Source of the DNA: Marisa cornuarietis | Lineage: Eukaryota > Mollusca > Gastropoda > Architaenioglossa > Ampullariidae | Direction of reading: 5' to 3' | Assembly: GCA_004794655.1 (NCBI GenBank) | Contig: SMMW01000003.1 | Span: 1,922,001 to 1,986,000, forward strand | DNA length: 64,000 nt | Part shown: positions 62,870 to 64,000 of the stretch, in pieces | How positions within the stretch are numbered: position 1 is the stretch's first letter | How the letters are laid out: each line of letters starts with the position of its first letter | The notes under the pieces: generated by a model | What the model was told of the DNA's origin: nothing | The model's database searches: none | The model's input: only the letters and a program-made list of their open reading frames with translations | Position numbers and translations under genes: made by a program

Positions 62870-63560
62870 CAATCTATTAGGCACCCAATCGAACAGCATC
62901 ACTATGGCCTCTACATCCTATCTTCTGCCGACAGTTGTGCCAGACTCTGTGAAATGCCTTTTGAAGTCGATGAAGTTTTATAAGTTCACGCAGGTGTTGT
63001 AGCAGTTCTTCGATCAAGATGCGATATTTGAGGAGCTGCTCAGCTGCGCCCCTACCTGGTCTCAAGCAAGCCTGTCCTTCTGCTTGCGGTTTTTTAACGG
63101 TGTTGTTAATGTGATCTAAGAATCACTGTGCTTGGGTGGCCGATTAGATTGATGGTTCTATATTTTTGCACGGCTTACTGCTTTCTTTCTTTGGAAGGGG
63201 AATGACTAATGATTCCGTCCGTTCTTTGAAGAATCATTTGCGTTACCAGAGTTGTTGGCACAGAGCAATGAGGGTCTGTGTTGTTTCTTTCCCACCAGCG
63301 CCAAGTGACTTCCCTCCCTCAGACTTTCTACCGCTTTTTAACCTTTTCCCCTGGAACTGGTGAGGTTAAAACTCAGGCTTGCTGTTTGTAGTCTGGTTGC
63401 TTTGGATGTATTAGCTTCTGTCGTCATGTGGAAGGTGTACAGTCCAGTCCAGCAGAAGAACTGGATGGCGAGCGTAGAGGGATGGACCGACCACTACATG
63501 CAAGAGCTGCGCACCCTGCAGTATTCAATCCAAATGTTTAGTACACCAGAGCTTTATGAC
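62870..63560 (-). mobile_element. LINE E reverse transcriptase fragment (same type as LINE A)
   Basis: Read on the minus strand, the 5' part has NIWIEYCR (about 63515-63540), the place of the conserved RW-EYC block of this LINE type. The fingers region follows about 210 bp later, with SPSKERKQ (from an LPKKGN-type block), YRTINLIGHPS (about 63125-63160), RTGLLETR and RPGRGAAEQLLKYRILIEEL (63000-63062). KAFHRVWH follows near 62950. Spacing and order fit the N-terminal half of RT. The catalytic palm is missing beyond 62870. Several frameshifts. It resembles LINE A at the FRPGRS block but keeps a different subset of domains. Confidence 0.75.
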
Positions 63561-64000
63561 AAGGCGACCATTGCTGTCTGTCTATATTGTGTTGCCATGT
63601 CTTGATGAGGGTCTTCATAGTTGTTGGACATGTTTACGGTCACCTCGTTCTTTTTTTCAGGTGCGCATTGATTTTTTTTGAGGCGTATTCTTTTATTAAA
63701 GTTTTATTTCATATCACAATATATTACAGCCAAACAATAGCACAGAAAACAGAAAAAGCAAAAAAAGCACATAAACAACAAAAAGAAACAACACACACAG
63801 CATCTTTTTGCATCTTCTTCACTCATTTTTTCCTTCTACCTTTGCTTGGATACAATGCACAGATAAAATTACATTACATCAAGTAAACTGTCATCATCAC
63901 TCTTCTATAAACAGGTTCTTATACAAATTCACATTAAGTCCAAAGCAGTCAATCTTTAAACCTATCCCATTCTATTTACTCTTTTGGATTACGGACACCT
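63561..64000. other. Unassigned stretch at the window edge
   Basis: An acceptor-like pyrimidine tract with CAG lies at about 63648-63660 (TTCTTTTTTTCAG), but the sequence after it is A-rich and has no recognisable coding content. Confidence 0.4.

Overview
The window is animal nuclear DNA with no complete host gene that I can recognise. Reading frames are short, splice-type signals occur, microsatellites (AC, AG, AT, ATT, GACA) are abundant, and the mobile elements are non-LTR retrotransposons (LINEs), a tRNA-type SINE and a MITE-like DNA element. LINE tails ending in GCGCTATAYAAAT, the mix of CR1/L2-like and RTE-like LINEs, and the load of minisatellites fit a marine or freshwater invertebrate. 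A mollusc, perhaps a gastropod, is my best guess, but nothing here proves it.

Layout. 1-2865: no recognisable feature apart from a short microsatellite and a hairpin. 2866-10712: a cluster of four decayed LINE copies from three families, all on the minus strand; the copy at 9139-10712 keeps an almost intact reverse transcriptase. 11512-11750: a candidate tRNA-derived SINE whose tail resembles that of the nearby LINE. 13222-27241: a head-to-tail duplication of a unit of about 7.01 kb. The two copies are nearly identical, separated by one extra base, and differ by three small indels that I could find. Near the end of each copy lies the same 30-codon candidate first exon: an ATG, a membrane-anchor-like hydrophobic stretch and a consensus GTAAGT splice donor. 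27242-33000: unassigned sequence with long AC/GT tracts. 33034-56607: unassigned sequence broken up by six minisatellites with units of 19, 26, 33, 35, 20 and 30-32 bp. The largest (53216-56607, 3.4 kb) has a clear 126-bp higher-order repeat. 52341-52612: another LINE tail. 58546-59266: a MITE-like element with CAGTGG ends. 60100-63560: two further decayed LINEs, again on the minus strand.

Interpretation. All seven LINE fragments lie on the minus strand and the only plausible host exon, in two copies, lies on the plus strand. This fits, but does not prove, a window mostly inside the introns or 5' flank of a plus-strand gene whose first exon was recently duplicated. I did not find downstream exons of that gene. 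The long open frames between 35 and 56 kb are by-products of tandem repeats and are not annotated as genes. No CRISPR array, rRNA or canonical tRNA gene and no bacterial-type operon was seen.
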